Positions 52,913 through 63,200 of a DNA stretch of 64,000 nucleotides are shown in pieces. The notes under the pieces are model-generated. The model searched no databases, was not told where the DNA came from, and saw nothing but the letters and a program-made list of their open reading frames with translations. The stretch's first letter is position 1, and every line of letters begins with the position of its first letter. This DNA is from Pacificispira sp033344895 (GTDB taxonomy: Bacteria > Pseudomonadota > Alphaproteobacteria > UBA8366 > Aestuariispiraceae): NCBI GenBank assembly GCA_965229685.1, contig OZ245920.1, positions 4,464,001-4,528,000 on the forward strand, written 5' to 3'. The position numbers and the translations under genes are program-made.

Positions 52913-55902
52913 GCATCGCCCTCCTTCGAAACGCGGTTGCCATGGCCGGGCCGGACGCCGCTGCCGCGATGGGCATGGGCCTCACGGTTGCCGACCCAAT
53001 CCTTCGGTGCCGCGTCCGCTTGGCCGGAAGCCTCCGCGCGCTGGGTAGCGCCATAGCGCAGAAGGCCGTCGGCATCCGTAGCCGGATCGGCAAGGTCAGG
53101 GCGCTCGAACCTCTCGAACATCGGCTCCGTCGCGCCTGCTTCCGCGGGTGTGCATTTCTCCAGTCGGACCTTCAGGTCATACCAGGCGGCCTGACCGGTC
53201 ACCGGGTCGGCATTGGCATAGCGGAACCCGCCGTCGCGGGGCGGCAGCAGTTCGGTTATGACATGGTTCAGCAGGAACCCCTTCTCGGTCTCCGGGGCGC
53301 CATCCTTCAGACCCCAGGCGCCGCGCCGCTTGCCGATGGCGTTCCAGGTCCAGACTGTGCCGGCCTCGACACCATGCATGGTCTTGATCTGGGTTTTCAC
53401 GCGACCGAAGGGGCTGACGACCCAGACCCAGTCCTGATCCGCTGCGTCGATATCCGCCGCTGCATCCGGGTGAACGAACAACCGGTTCTGGTTGGTGATC
53501 TGGCGCAACCACGCATTCTGGGAGCCCCAGCTGTGATACATGTGCATCGGGCGCTGGGTCAGGGCGTGCAAGGGGTAGTCGTCGCCTGAACTTTCCCCCT
53601 CGAATGGCGGATACCAGAAGGGGATGGGGTCGAAATACCGCTCAACCCGATCCCGGTGTTCCTCAGGCGGCAGGGCGGGGCCGTATCCCTGGGCGGCCAG
53701 ACGGAACCGCTGCACCGGCTCGGAATAGATCTGCATGACGATCCGGTCGGGCGCGGGGATCCACCCCATTCGGTGCGCCAGGGTCAGATAGTCGCGGTTG
53801 GCGTGCTTCAGCCAGGATTGGGCCTCAGTGAAGGGCATCTCCCAGAAGCCGCCATTTTCCACATAGCGGGACAACTGGTCCGGATTCGGGCCGCCGCGCC
53901 CCTGGTCGACACCCAATTCGCCGCGCCACCCGGCCAGTGGGCCGATGCCGGGCGCCCGCTCGTGGTTGACGATGTAATCGGGATAGCCGCCGGGATAGGC
54001 GGGGGAACCGTCCTCCGTCACAAAACCCGGCAGGCCCAACCGCGCGCCGAGATCGATCAGCACTTCCTGAAAGGGGCGGACGTCGCGGTCGGGTTCCAGT
54101 ACCGGGTGCCGGATCGCGTCCGCCGGCCCTTCGGCACTGCAGATCGGCCGGTCCAGCAGGGAAATGCAGTCCCAGCGCTCCAGATAGGTCGTGTCCGGCA
54201 GGACCAGGTCGGCGTAGGGCACGGTTTCGGAGTAGAAAGCGTCCGAATAGATGATCTTCGGGATCTTGTAGCTGCCATCCTCATTCGTGTCGGTCAGATA
54301 ATGCAGCACCCCCGGCACGTTCATCGAACTGTTCCAGCCCATATTGGCCATGTAGAGGAACAGGACGTCGATCGGATAGGGATCGCCCTTCCAGGCGTTG
54401 TGGATCACCATCTGCATCAGACCATGCGCGGCCAGCGGATGTTCCCAGCTATAGGCCTTGTCGATGCGCTTGGGCGTGCCGTCCGGCTCGATCAGCAGGT
54501 CCTCCGGTCCGGTCGGGAAGCCCAACGGCATGCCTTCCAGCGGCTTTTCCGGTCGGACATTGTGCCCGGCCGGTTTCGGCCCCGGCGGTACCGGACGCGG
54601 GAAGGGCGGTTTCGACCGGAAGCCGCCCGGCACGTCGATGGAACCGAGAATCATCTGCAGCACATGGATGATGCGGCAGGTATGGAACCCGTTCGAATGG
54701 GCAGAGATGCCGCGCATGGCGTGCATCGACACCGGTCGGCCGATCACCTTGTCCTGCTTGCGCCCGGCCCAGTCGGTCCATTCGACATCCAGTTCGATCG
54801 TCTGTTCGAAAGCGGCATGGGCAAGTTCGGCCGCGATGCGTCGAATCGTGTCGGGCGGCACGCCGCAGGTCTCCGCCACGGTGTCCGGGGCATAGGCATC
54901 ATCCAGGAACCGGTCCGCCAGCAGGTGGAAGGCGGGCACGGTGCGCTGGCCGTCGATTTCGACCGATCCGATCACGACGGGGCTGGAGTCCGGTTCCAGG
55001 GCACTGACGATCTTCTTCTGCTTGCCGTCCAGCAGCAGGGGGTTGCCGTCGCGGTCACGGGCGAACAGACCGTCATCGGGATGCCCCGGGGCCTGGATCA
55101 CCAGCCAGGGCGCGTTGGTGTAGCGCGCCAGGTAATCCCAGTCGACCTTCTCCGCCTTCAGCAACTCGTGGATCAGGGCGCCGGCGAACAGGCCGTCCGT
55201 TCCCGGGCGGATGCCGATCCATTCGTCCGCGACGGCGGAATAGCCGGTCTTGACCGGATTGACGGAGACGAACTTCGCGGCCTCCCGGCTTTTCAGGTGG
55301 CCTATGCCCATCTTGATCGGGTTGCTGTCATGGTCCTCGGCAACGCCGAACAGCATGAAATATTTCGTGCGCTCCCAATCCGGCTCGCCGAATTCCCAGA
55401 AGGAACTGCCGATGGAATAGAGGCCCGCCGCCGCCATGTTGACAGAGCAGAAGCCGCCATGGGCCGCGAAGTTTGGCGTCCCGAAGCGGCCGGCCCACCA
55501 GCCGGTCAGGGACTGGCTTTGATCCCGCCCGGTGAAGAAGGCGAGGCGGCGCGGGTCGGATTTGCGCACAGCGCCCAGCCACTGCTCGGCCAGGGCCAGC
55601 GCCTCGTCCCATTCGATCTCCTCGAACTCGCCCGATCCGCGCGGTCCGACCCTCTTCAGCGGCTTCCTGAGGCGCGCCGGGGACTTGACGTTCATGATCC
55701 CGGCCGACCCTTTGCCGCAAAGGACGCCCTTGTTCACGGGGTGGTCGGGATTGCCATCGATATAGCGCAGCTCATCGTTCTTGAAGTGAACCCGGATGCC
55801 GCATCGGCAGGCGCACATATAGCAGGTGGTGTATTCGGTCCGGTCGATCGACTTCGGTGTCGTCTCGACCTGCTCCCGCACGGTGGTAAAGGGTCCTGCC
55901 AT
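52909..55902 (-). CDS. soeA: Sulfite dehydrogenase molybdopterin subunit SoeA
   Basis: The protein of about 997 residues is a molybdopterin oxidoreductase of the DMSO-reductase family. An N-terminal [4Fe-4S] motif is seen in CYMCACRCGI and VLCGKG; the bis-MGD domain follows (FFTGRDQSQSLTGWWAGRFG, FCSVNMAAAG), and the C-terminal cap contains LTQRPMHMYHSWGSQNAWLR. There is no Tat signal, so it is cytoplasmic, as known for SoeA. It oxidises sulfite to sulfate. The ATG at 55902 has GAGGT upstream; a longer frame from 55956 would reach into the gap toward the next gene. Polysulfide or thiosulfate reductase relatives are alternatives. Confidence 0.88.
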   Translation of the reverse strand: MAGPFTTVREQVETTPKSIDRTEYTTCYMCACRCGIRVHFKNDELRYIDGNPDHPVNKGVLCGKGSAGIMNVKSPARLRKPLKRVGPRGSGEFEEIEWDEALALAEQWLGAVRKSDPRRLAFFTGRDQSQSLTGWWAGRFGTPNFAAHGGFCSVNMAAAGLYSIGSSFWEFGEPDWERTKYFMLFGVAEDHDSNPIKMGIGHLKSREAAKFVSVNPVKTGYSAVADEWIGIRPGTDGLFAGALIHELLKAEKVDWDYLARYTNAPWLVIQAPGHPDDGLFARDRDGNPLLLDGKQKKIVSALEPDSSPVVIGSVEIDGQRTVPAFHLLADRFLDDAYAPDTVAETCGVPPDTIRRIAAELAHAAFEQTIELDVEWTDWAGRKQDKVIGRPVSMHAMRGISAHSNGFHTCRIIHVLQMILGSIDVPGGFRSKPPFPRPVPPGPKPAGHNVRPEKPLEGMPLGFPTGPEDLLIEPDGTPKRIDKAYSWEHPLAAHGLMQMVIHNAWKGDPYPIDVLFLYMANMGWNSSMNVPGVLHYLTDTNEDGSYKIPKIIYSDAFYSETVPYADLVLPDTTYLERWDCISLLDRPICSAEGPADAIRHPVLEPDRDVRPFQEVLIDLGARLGLPGFVTEDGSPAYPGGYPDYIVNHERAPGIGPLAGWRGELGVDQGRGGPNPDQLSRYVENGGFWEMPFTEAQSWLKHANRDYLTLAHRMGWIPAPDRIVMQIYSEPVQRFRLAAQGYGPALPPEEHRDRVERYFDPIPFWYPPFEGESSGDDYPLHALTQRPMHMYHSWGSQNAWLRQITNQNRLFVHPDAAADIDAADQDWVWVVSPFGRVKTQIKTMHGVEAGTVWTWNAIGKRRGAWGLKDGAPETEKGFLLNHVITELLPPRDGGFRYANADPVTGQAAWYDLKVRLEKCTPAEAGATEPMFERFERPDLADPATDADGLLRYGATQRAEASGQADAAPKDWVGNREAHAHRGSGVRPGHGNRVSKEGDA

Positions 55903-55924
55903 ACTGAACGTTACCTCAACACTT

Positions 55925-56683
55925 CTATAGTTTTCTGAAGACCCAGTTCGCCACAAATCCGGCCAAGGCCGCTATCAGAATTGCGGCAATTCCGTAAAGC
56001 AGCGCGTGTAGATGCGCCATGCGGAAAACCTGGGCGCCGAACCCTTCCTTGTTGACGAAAAGGGGCGTCGTCTGCGCACCGACGACCTGACCGTTCTGCA
56101 CCAGCAGGGTCTCGATCGTGTAGGTGCCGACCGGGACATTGGCCGGGATCAGGATCGCCGACCGGAACAGCCGGCCGCCCCGGCGTTCGACCCGGCCGAA
56201 CCGGGCGCTGTAATGACCGACATTGATCTTGTTGCGTATCAAGGCCTGGGCGAAGAGGACGGAGCCGGGCCCGTCCTCTGCCTCGGCAGTGCGGAAGCGC
56301 AGATTGTCGACGCCGATCTGGTGCCGCCGCAGTGCGCTACCGGGAAGATCGATCGGCCCCGACGCAGTGGTGGCGACATGGTAGAAGGCGGGAACGCCCT
56401 CGAATCCGATGGATTCCTGATTGATCCAGATCCCCGCCACGCGGTCCTTGCGCCGGACGGCGACCTCCTGCTTGGGGCCGTGCACGACGATCACGACTTC
56501 CCCGGCACCCTGGACAGACCCGAAGACCAGCAGTTCGGTGCCGGTGAATCCGGCCGTCACGGCGACCAGATGGTTGTCGACATCGGCGACCAGCGGTTCG
56601 GAAGCGCGGACCGGACCGGAAGCCGTCAGGCCGACAAGAAGGCCGATGGCGGCGATCAGCGATGTCTTGCACCGATGCATCAT
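55925..56683 (-). CDS. TIGR02186-family exported membrane-anchored protein
   Basis: The protein of about 252 residues has a signal peptide (SLIAAIGLLVGLTASGPVRA), a body that begins EPLVADVDNHLVAVTAGFTG and a single C-terminal membrane span (LLYGIAAILIAALAGFVANW). This matches TIGR02186, alphaproteobacterial proteins of unknown role coded beside TauE/SafE exporters. The ATG at 56683 overlaps the TauE stop (ATGA), so the two are coupled. A periplasmic sulfur-compound function is likely but unproven. Confidence 0.85.
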   Translation of the reverse strand: MMHRCKTSLIAAIGLLVGLTASGPVRASEPLVADVDNHLVAVTAGFTGTELLVFGSVQGAGEVVIVVHGPKQEVAVRRKDRVAGIWINQESIGFEGVPAFYHVATTASGPIDLPGSALRRHQIGVDNLRFRTAEAEDGPGSVLFAQALIRNKINVGHYSARFGRVERRGGRLFRSAILIPANVPVGTYTIETLLVQNGQVVGAQTTPLFVNKEGFGAQVFRMAHLHALLYGIAAILIAALAGFVANWVFRKL

Positions 56684-57615
56684 TCGAGCCCCCCCGACGT
56701 GTCGAGCGGGTAGATCGAATAGACGTCGTCCGGTGGGACCACGAGGTCGAACACGATCTTGAAACACACTGCCAGTACCAGCACGGCCAGCAGTATGCGG
56801 ACCTGCTCGCCGCGCAATTTGGCGCCCAGTTTCGTGCCGAACTGCGCCCCGACGACACCGCCCAGCAGCAGCAGCAGGGCCAGGATGACATCCACGGTCT
56901 GGTTCAGGGTCGCCTGGAACAGGGTGGCATTGGCGCTGACGAAGATGATCTGGAACAGCGAGGTGCCGACAACGACATTGGTTGGCATGCCCAGTAGGTA
57001 GATCATGGCCGGAACCATGACGAACCCGCCCCCCACGCCCAGAATGGCGGTCAGGATGCCGACGAAGAAGCCGATGGAGATTGGCATCAGGACACTGATA
57101 TAGAGCTTCGACTTGCGAAAGCGCATCTTCAGCGGCAGGCCGTGCATCCAGTTATGCTGGTGCAGTTTGCGCCGCGAGGCGCCGCTCGGCCGCCAGGTCC
57201 GGACGAAGGACCGGACGCTTTCGACCATCATCAGCCCGCCGATGATGCCCAGGAAGATGACATAGGACAGCCGGATGACCAGATCGATCTGTCCCTGGAA
57301 CTGCAGCCATTTGAAGATGAAGACACCGAGGGTGGACCCGAAGAATCCCCCCAGAAGCAGCACCAGCCCCATCGCCATGTCGACATTGCCGCGACGCCAG
57401 TGGGCCAGCACCCCGGAGACCGAAGACGCGATGATCTGATTGGCCCCGGTTCCAACGGCCACCGGGGCGGGCACGCCCAGAAACATCAGCAAGGGGGTCA
57501 TCAGGAAACCGCCGCCGACCCCGAAGATCCCCGACAGCATGCCGACACCCGCCCCCATCCCGAGGATGAGGAAGATGTTTACCGACATCTCGGCGATCGG
57601 CAGATAGATATGCAT
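56680..57615 (-). CDS. TauE/SafE-family sulfite exporter
   Basis: The protein of about 311 residues has eight or so membrane spans in two repeats, each with a glycine-rich signature: MLSGIFGVGGGFLMTPLLMF and LTAILGVGGGFVMVPAMIYL. TauE/SafE proteins export sulfite or sulfoacetate, or import sulfur compounds. It heads the soe operon, which supports sulfite as a substrate. The ATG at 57615 starts the conserved part; an in-frame start 13 codons earlier adds no recognisable sequence. Confidence 0.9.
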   Translation of the reverse strand: MHIYLPIAEMSVNIFLILGMGAGVGMLSGIFGVGGGFLMTPLLMFLGVPAPVAVGTGANQIIASSVSGVLAHWRRGNVDMAMGLVLLLGGFFGSTLGVFIFKWLQFQGQIDLVIRLSYVIFLGIIGGLMMVESVRSFVRTWRPSGASRRKLHQHNWMHGLPLKMRFRKSKLYISVLMPISIGFFVGILTAILGVGGGFVMVPAMIYLLGMPTNVVVGTSLFQIIFVSANATLFQATLNQTVDVILALLLLLGGVVGAQFGTKLGAKLRGEQVRILLAVLVLAVCFKIVFDLVVPPDDVYSIYPLDTSGGLE

Positions 57616-57831
57616 TGACGCGCCGACCCCCGTTGCGGCGTTGGCCCTGCCCAAAGGATGCGCGCTTCAGCGGCCGTCCGGTTGCGCCAGAGCGCCGCAT
57701 AAGCAATTGTGATCTGGCGGATTCCCAAGGCGCAAGATGAACCCGTATGCCCTGAGTCGTCAATGCGGCCCAAGGTTAAAATTGGTCACGATAATGATAA
57801 TGTTAGCTTCTCAAGCCGGAGATTGAGACGG

Positions 57832-58056
57832 ATGGAAAAGGCAGAACTGGACGCGACGGGCCTGAAATGCCCGCTACCGGTCCTGAAGGCGCGCAAGGCC
57901 ATGAAGTCCCTGGCGTCCGGGGGTGTGCTGGTGGTGCGCGCAACCGATCCCGGTTCACCCGCCGATATGCGGGCCTTCTGTGAATCTCAGGGGCACGAGA
58001 TGACGGTATCCGATGAAACGGACGGGGTCTTTACCTTCGAAATCCGAAAAGGGTGA
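57832..58056 (+). CDS. TusA-family sulfurtransferase
   Basis: The 74-residue protein has the TusA core: ELDATGLKCPLPVLKARKAM with the active Cys in the CPxP motif, then VLVVRATDPGSPADMRAFCE and a final FTFEIRKG strand. It carries sulfur as a persulfide for thiouridine or cofactor synthesis, or in sulfur oxidation. It is divergent from the TauE-soe operon, which favours a role in sulfur metabolism. The ATG at 57832 is preferred because the longer frame has no conserved extension. Confidence 0.9.
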   Translation: MEKAELDATGLKCPLPVLKARKAMKSLASGGVLVVRATDPGSPADMRAFCESQGHEMTVSDETDGVFTFEIRKG

Positions 58057-58071
58057 TACGCAGGATGGCAG

Positions 58072-58383
58072 TCAGTCGTTGATCTGGGACTTGCTGTATA
58101 TCTCGGTGATCGAAACGGCCAGATGGTCTTCCACGACGACGATTTCACCCCGGCCGATGGGCATGCCGTTGCATCGGATTTCCACTGTGTCGCCGACACG
58201 GCGGTCCAGTTCGATCACGGCCCCGCGGCCGATCTTCAACAGATTGGAAACCTTCATTTCCGCGGTGCCGAGAACGGCGGTGATGTCGACGCCGATCTTG
58301 TTGACCGCGCTGACCCGTCCGGCGCGGTTGACCGCGTCTGCCGCGGCGGCTGCCAATGCTCCCTTGTCGCCTTCGTCGGCCAT
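58072..58383 (-). CDS. fliN: Flagellar motor switch protein FliN
   Basis: The 103-residue protein consists of a short Ala-rich N-terminus and a SpoA domain: IGVDITAVLGTAEMKVSNLL, KIGRGAVIELDRRVGDTVEI, and VNGMPIGRGEIVVVEDHLAV-type strands (here CNGMPIGRGEIVVVEDHLAV) ending in SITEIYSK. FliN is part of the C-ring that sets rotor direction. No other C-ring genes adjoin it. It is convergent with the TusA-like gene with 15 bp between stops. Confidence 0.9.
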   Translation of the reverse strand: MADEGDKGALAAAAADAVNRAGRVSAVNKIGVDITAVLGTAEMKVSNLLKIGRGAVIELDRRVGDTVEIRCNGMPIGRGEIVVVEDHLAVSITEIYSKSQIND

Positions 58384-58501
58384 GAAAAACGTCCGTTCGC
58401 ACCCAATGTTTCCAACCGGGCAAGTCTACGCGTCGATTCGCCCCTGCGTCCATGGTATATCGGCTTCCCAACGCCGCGAGTCAAAGGCCGGATCGCCCCC
58501 C

Positions 58502-59533
58502 ATGGTTCTGTTCAAAAGACTGTTTTTCGCCGTTTCACTGTTCCTGGGATTGGCATATCCCGGCGCCCTTTCCGCCCAATCCGGGCTGATTCCGGCAGCC
58601 GAGGCAGGGGATGCCGATGCGCAGTTCCGATTGGGCCGCGCCTATGAGAGCGGAGTCGGTGCGCCGCAGAATGACTTTGAAGCGGTACGCTGGTTCCGGG
58701 CGGCGGCCCAGCAGGATCATCCTGCCGCAGCGCTTGATCTGGGGTGGATGCTCGCCAACGGGTACGGTGTGGCCAAGGATGAAGAGCGCGCGCTCTACTG
58801 GTTCACGCGTGCGGCGGCACTGGGGGCGGAAGGGGCCGCGGCCCAGCGGGATGCGCTGGCGCGTCAGTTTGATGCCGCCGTCCTTGGTCGGATCGTCGAA
58901 GAGGCGGGACAGGGCCTTCCGGCGGGGATTGCGGTTCCCGACCTGCCGCCGGCACTGGCCGTCGACTCCGATCCGGTGCTGGAGGCCGGTGATGACTTCG
59001 AAACGTTGAAGCATAAACTCAATGCCGGGGGCGGGCTGGACGTGCTCGCCAAACTGCGCCTGCTTGCCCAGGATGGCGATGTGAAGGCGCGCAATCTGGT
59101 CGGGCTCGCGCTGCGGCGCTCAACGGATCCGGCGGACCGGACGGCGGGGCTTCAATGGCTGTTCGCGGCGGCAAGAGAAGGCCTCCCGGCGGCTCAGTAC
59201 AATCTGGCGGCTGCCATGCTTGAGGACGCGCAGCCTGGATCGGCCCGGGCGCCCGATTATGGCAGCGTAGCGCGATGGCTTGATCTGGCTGCGCTGGGCA
59301 GCGCCCCGGCCGACCCGGCCGACTATGCCGCCGTATCACGGGAATTCGCTGCCCGTGCGGGAATTCGTGATCCCTATCGCGCCGCCGTGCAGGGGTCCGA
59401 AGGGGCCTATGACGAATTGCGGCAACTGATCCGGTTGAAACGCCAGGAACTGCTGGCACGGCGTGACTATGACACACGGCGCGGCACGCCGCCCACGGCC
59501 ACCGGGCAAATCGAGAGCACCGTCATAGAATGA
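58502..59533 (+). CDS. Sel1-repeat exported protein
   Basis: The 343-residue protein has a signal peptide (LFFAVSLFLGLAYPGALSAQ) and several Sel1-like repeats: AGDADAQFRLGRAYESGVGA, WFRAAAQQDHPAAALDLGWM, ANGYGVAKDEERALYWFTRA and, after a linker, REGLPAAQYNLAAAMLE. Such repeats form a solenoid for protein contacts in the periplasm. Its stop overlaps the YdcF start by 4 bp. Partner and role are unknown. Confidence 0.85.
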   Translation: MVLFKRLFFAVSLFLGLAYPGALSAQSGLIPAAEAGDADAQFRLGRAYESGVGAPQNDFEAVRWFRAAAQQDHPAAALDLGWMLANGYGVAKDEERALYWFTRAAALGAEGAAAQRDALARQFDAAVLGRIVEEAGQGLPAGIAVPDLPPALAVDSDPVLEAGDDFETLKHKLNAGGGLDVLAKLRLLAQDGDVKARNLVGLALRRSTDPADRTAGLQWLFAAAREGLPAAQYNLAAAMLEDAQPGSARAPDYGSVARWLDLAALGSAPADPADYAAVSREFAARAGIRDPYRAAVQGSEGAYDELRQLIRLKRQELLARRDYDTRRGTPPTATGQIESTVIE

Positions 59534-60282
59534 AAGCGGTTGCCGCCCTGATCATTCCGAATATCGGGCTCTGGCTGGTTTTTGCGGCCGCCGCGTTCGG
59601 CTGGATCCGATATGGCCGTCCGGTACGCCACAGGGCCTTGTTCGCTGCCGCCATTGTTCTGTTCGCTCTGTCCTTCCCGGCCGGCCCGAGGCTTGCCGCC
59701 GAGGCATGGCGCCTGCCGGTGCCAGATGTTCCGTGGCCGACCCCCGCCGCCGGTACGGCGATTTTCGTTTTCGGTGGCGGCATCGCATCGGATGGGTACG
59801 GGCGGTTCTGGCCGTCCGATGCCTCCATGCGCAGGGCATCCGTCGGTCGGTACGCTGCCGCCGGATCGGGCGTCCCCGTGATGGTCAGCGGCGGCCCTTC
59901 ACGGGATGGATGGCCGACCGAGGCGCAGGTGATTGCGGAGATGCTGGCGGCGGACGGGATTCGGGCCATTCGCGACGACACGGCACGGAATACCTGGGAC
60001 AATGCCCTTGCCGCGCGGGACGCCATGGATCGCCATGGGTGGACGTCCGTTTACGCCGTCACCGACGTGATCCATGGTCGGCGCGCCCTCGCCTGTCTGC
60101 GGGCTGTCGGCGTGCCGATCGCGGGGTTTCGCGCGCCAAGAATCGAGGCGGGCCTCTCCGCGCTGGACTTCATCCCGTCCGTCCAGGGACTCGCGCTATG
60201 GGGCAATGTCGGATACGAGGTTTCGGCCAGTCTGGTTTATGTCCTGAAAGGCCGGATCGCCCTGAGCGATCTCTACTGGTAA
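59530..60282 (+). CDS. YdcF/DUF218-family membrane protein
   Basis: The 250-residue protein has two N-terminal membrane spans (LIIPNIGLWLVFAAAAFGWI; LFAAAIVLFALSFPAGP) and a DUF218 domain beginning AIFVFGGGIASDGYGRFWPS and including VPVMVSGGPSRDGWPTEAQV and DDTARNTWDNALAARDAM. DUF218 proteins include SanA and ElyC, linked with envelope integrity and lipid-carrier metabolism. It is coupled to the Sel1 gene upstream. Confidence 0.85.
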   Translation: MKAVAALIIPNIGLWLVFAAAAFGWIRYGRPVRHRALFAAAIVLFALSFPAGPRLAAEAWRLPVPDVPWPTPAAGTAIFVFGGGIASDGYGRFWPSDASMRRASVGRYAAAGSGVPVMVSGGPSRDGWPTEAQVIAEMLAADGIRAIRDDTARNTWDNALAARDAMDRHGWTSVYAVTDVIHGRRALACLRAVGVPIAGFRAPRIEAGLSALDFIPSVQGLALWGNVGYEVSASLVYVLKGRIALSDLYW

Positions 60283-60289
60283 TCGGCCG

Positions 60290-63200
60290 TCAGCCGGTTC
60301 CGTCCGGGATGGACTCCGCCTCTTTCAGTTCCCTGTCCAACTGCTGTCCGTGCCGGGCGCGGGCCGAGGAAAGTCGCGCCAGGCACAGATAGACGACCGG
60401 TGTCAGGTACAGCGTGAAGACCGCGGCGGTCCCCAGACCCCCGAATATCACCCAGCCGATGGCCGACCGGGCTTCCGAGCCTGGCCCGGCACTCAGGATC
60501 AGGGGCAGGCCGCCGACGACCGTGGACATCAGGGTCATCATGATGGGGCGCAGCCGGACCAGGGCGGCCCGGCGCACGGCCTCCGCGACGGAATGGCCGC
60601 GGTCCCGAAGCTGATCGGCAAACTCGACCAGCAGGATCCCGTTCTTTGCCATCAGGCCGATCATCATCACCAGACCGATCTGGGAATAGATATTGATCGT
60701 CGTGCCGGTCAGCAGCAGCGCATAGAGGGCTGCCGCGACGCCGAAGGGAACAGTCAGGACCACGACGAGCGCGCTGGTCCAGCTTTCGAACTGGGCGACC
60801 AGAACCAGGAACACGACAGCCATGGCAATGATATAGGTGATCAGCACGTCCCTTTCGGTTTCCTGAAGGGTCGCCGCCTCACCCAGCAGGATCAGGTCCA
60901 CATCACCCGGCAGAACCTCATCCGCCAGTGCCTCGACGTCGCTCACCGCCTGCTGCAACGGATAGCCGAGCCGGATATCGGCGTCGATCTCCACGGCGCG
61001 GCGCTGGACATGACGGTCCAGTTCAGCGGCAACGCCTTCCTCCTTCAGACTGACCAGCGACGACAGCGGTACCAGCGCGCCGTCGGCGCTGCGGACATAA
61101 AGATTCAGCAGATCGCTGGGATCGTTGATTGCCCCGTCCCCGGCCGCCAGCAGGATCGGGATCGTTTCGTCCCCGACGCTGAGGTCGACCAGTTCGTCGC
61201 CATCGATGGTGACACTGAGCGTCGCCGCCAGGTCGTCGAGCGAGACATTCAGGTCGGATGCCCGCCGCCGGTCGATCTGAACGACCAGTTGCGGCTGGGT
61301 CGGCTGGTAGGATATCCGTCCGTTGGACAGTCCGGGCAGCCGGTCCTCAATCGCCCGATTGAGCGTCAGGGCAGCTTCATAGAGGCGCAGATAGTCATTG
61401 CCGATCAGGGCGATTTCCAGACCGGTGGAGTTCGACCGGATGTTCAGGCTGTTCGGGCTGTAGACGCTTATTCGCATACCCGGAATTTCGTTCATCTGCG
61501 GTCTCAGTTCCGCGACCAGGTCCGATTGCGGCCGCGTGCGTTCATGCCAGGGGGCCAGCGGCGCACTGACGAAGACCCGGTTCAGATCCCAGCGGCCGAC
61601 AATCGTGTAGATCGAGGTGATCTCGCCGCTGTCGACATAGGGCTGCAGCACCGCTTCGATCTTGTCGGCCTGCCGCCCGGTGTAGGAAAGCCCGACCCCG
61701 TCCGGTCCGGTGCCGAAGACGAAAATCTGTCCCCGGTCCTCGGTCGGCAGCAGCTCGCGGTCGATGTTCTGGAATGCAAACCAGGCGCCACCGGCCCCGG
61801 CCCCCGCGAGGACAAGCACGACCAGCGGCATGGCCAGGGCACCGTGCAGGGTCGCGCGGTAGAGCTGCACCAGCCGGTCGCCGCACCAGGCAATCGCCCG
61901 ATGGATGCCCAACCCCTTGCTGTCCGATTCGTCGCCCAGCCTGGCCGCCAGTGCCGGCACCAGAGTCAGGGCCACGAAGGAGGATATGATGACCCCGACG
62001 GCCAGAACGAAACCGAATTCCCGGAACAGACGACCGGCGTCGCTGGGCAGGAAGGAAATCGGTACAAAGACCGAAACCAGGGTCGCCGTGGTCGCGACGA
62101 CGGCGAAGAATACCTGTCGGGTGCCCAGGACCGCTGCGGCGCGCCCGCCCAGCCCCTGCGCACGCCGGCGCTGAATGTTCTCAAGGACCACGATGGAATC
62201 GTCGACGATCAGCCCGGCGGCAAGAACCAGCGCCAGCAGCGTGATGATGTTGATGGAAAATCCCATCAGCCAGATCGCGGCGACAGAGCCGATCAGGGCA
62301 ACCGGAATGGAGATGCAGGGGATCAGCGTGGCGCTGGGCGTGCCGAGGAATAGCCACAGTGTCAGCACCACGATCGACACGGCCAGCAGCAGGGTCACCA
62401 CGACCTCGCGCACCGATCCGCGAATGAATTCGGCATCGTCGGAGACCTCGATCACCTGAACGGTATCGAAACGCGCATTCAGCCTTTTCAGCGCAGCCTC
62501 GACGCCGTCGGAGATTTCAATCGTGTTGGACTTGGCCTGCCGGATGATCCCCATGCCGATGACGGTCTGGCCATCAACCCTGACCTTGGATTCCGCCTCT
62601 TCCGGTCCGAAGAAAACCATGGCGACGTCGCCGATCTTGACCGGGTCGCGAATGACGATCCCTTCGATTTCCTCGGCGGTCTCCGCCGTCGCGTCGGCAC
62701 GCACGATCAGTTCGTGGTCGACGGAGGCGAAACTGCCGGCCGGAATATCGAACGGGGCGTTCTGCAGGACATTGGCGACATCAGTCACGGTCAGCCCATA
62801 ACTGCTGAGCCGCATCGGATCGAGGACGACATGCAACATCCGCCGTCGGTCCCCGTACAGGGTGACGTCGGCGACTCCGTTGACTGAAATCAGATCCGGC
62901 ACGATGTCGTTTTCAACGATCCGCGTCAGTTCCTCCTCACCGATCCCGTCGGCGACGGCGGCCAGGCGCAGGACCGGACTGGCATCCGCATCGGCCTTGA
63001 TGACGGTCAGTTCCTCGACATCGTCGGGCAGATCCCGTTCAACCCGGCTGACGGCTTCGCGCACATCGGCGGCGGCCGTATCCAGATCGGTGTCGGCGGA
63101 GAAGTAGAGGCGAATCCGGAAGTTGTTCTCTTCGCTGGATGACCGGATCTCTTTCACGCCGGTGACGCGCGCCACGGCGCCCTCGACGATGCTGGTGACC

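Noticed and set aside
57790..57806. GATAATGATAATG repeat upstream of the TusA-like gene as a promoter or iron-box
   Set aside because: No properly spaced -35 element was seen, and the match to a Fur box is too short to defend.
58013..58501. Extension of the Sel1 protein upstream to 58013
   Set aside because: The extension would overlap TusA and FliN coding and has no similarity; the ATG at 58502 starts a proper signal peptide.
60350..62353. A 667-codon plus-strand open frame opposite the second RND permease
   Set aside because: It is antisense to a conserved HAE1 permease and its Gln/Asp/Arg-rich product is typical of a shadow frame.
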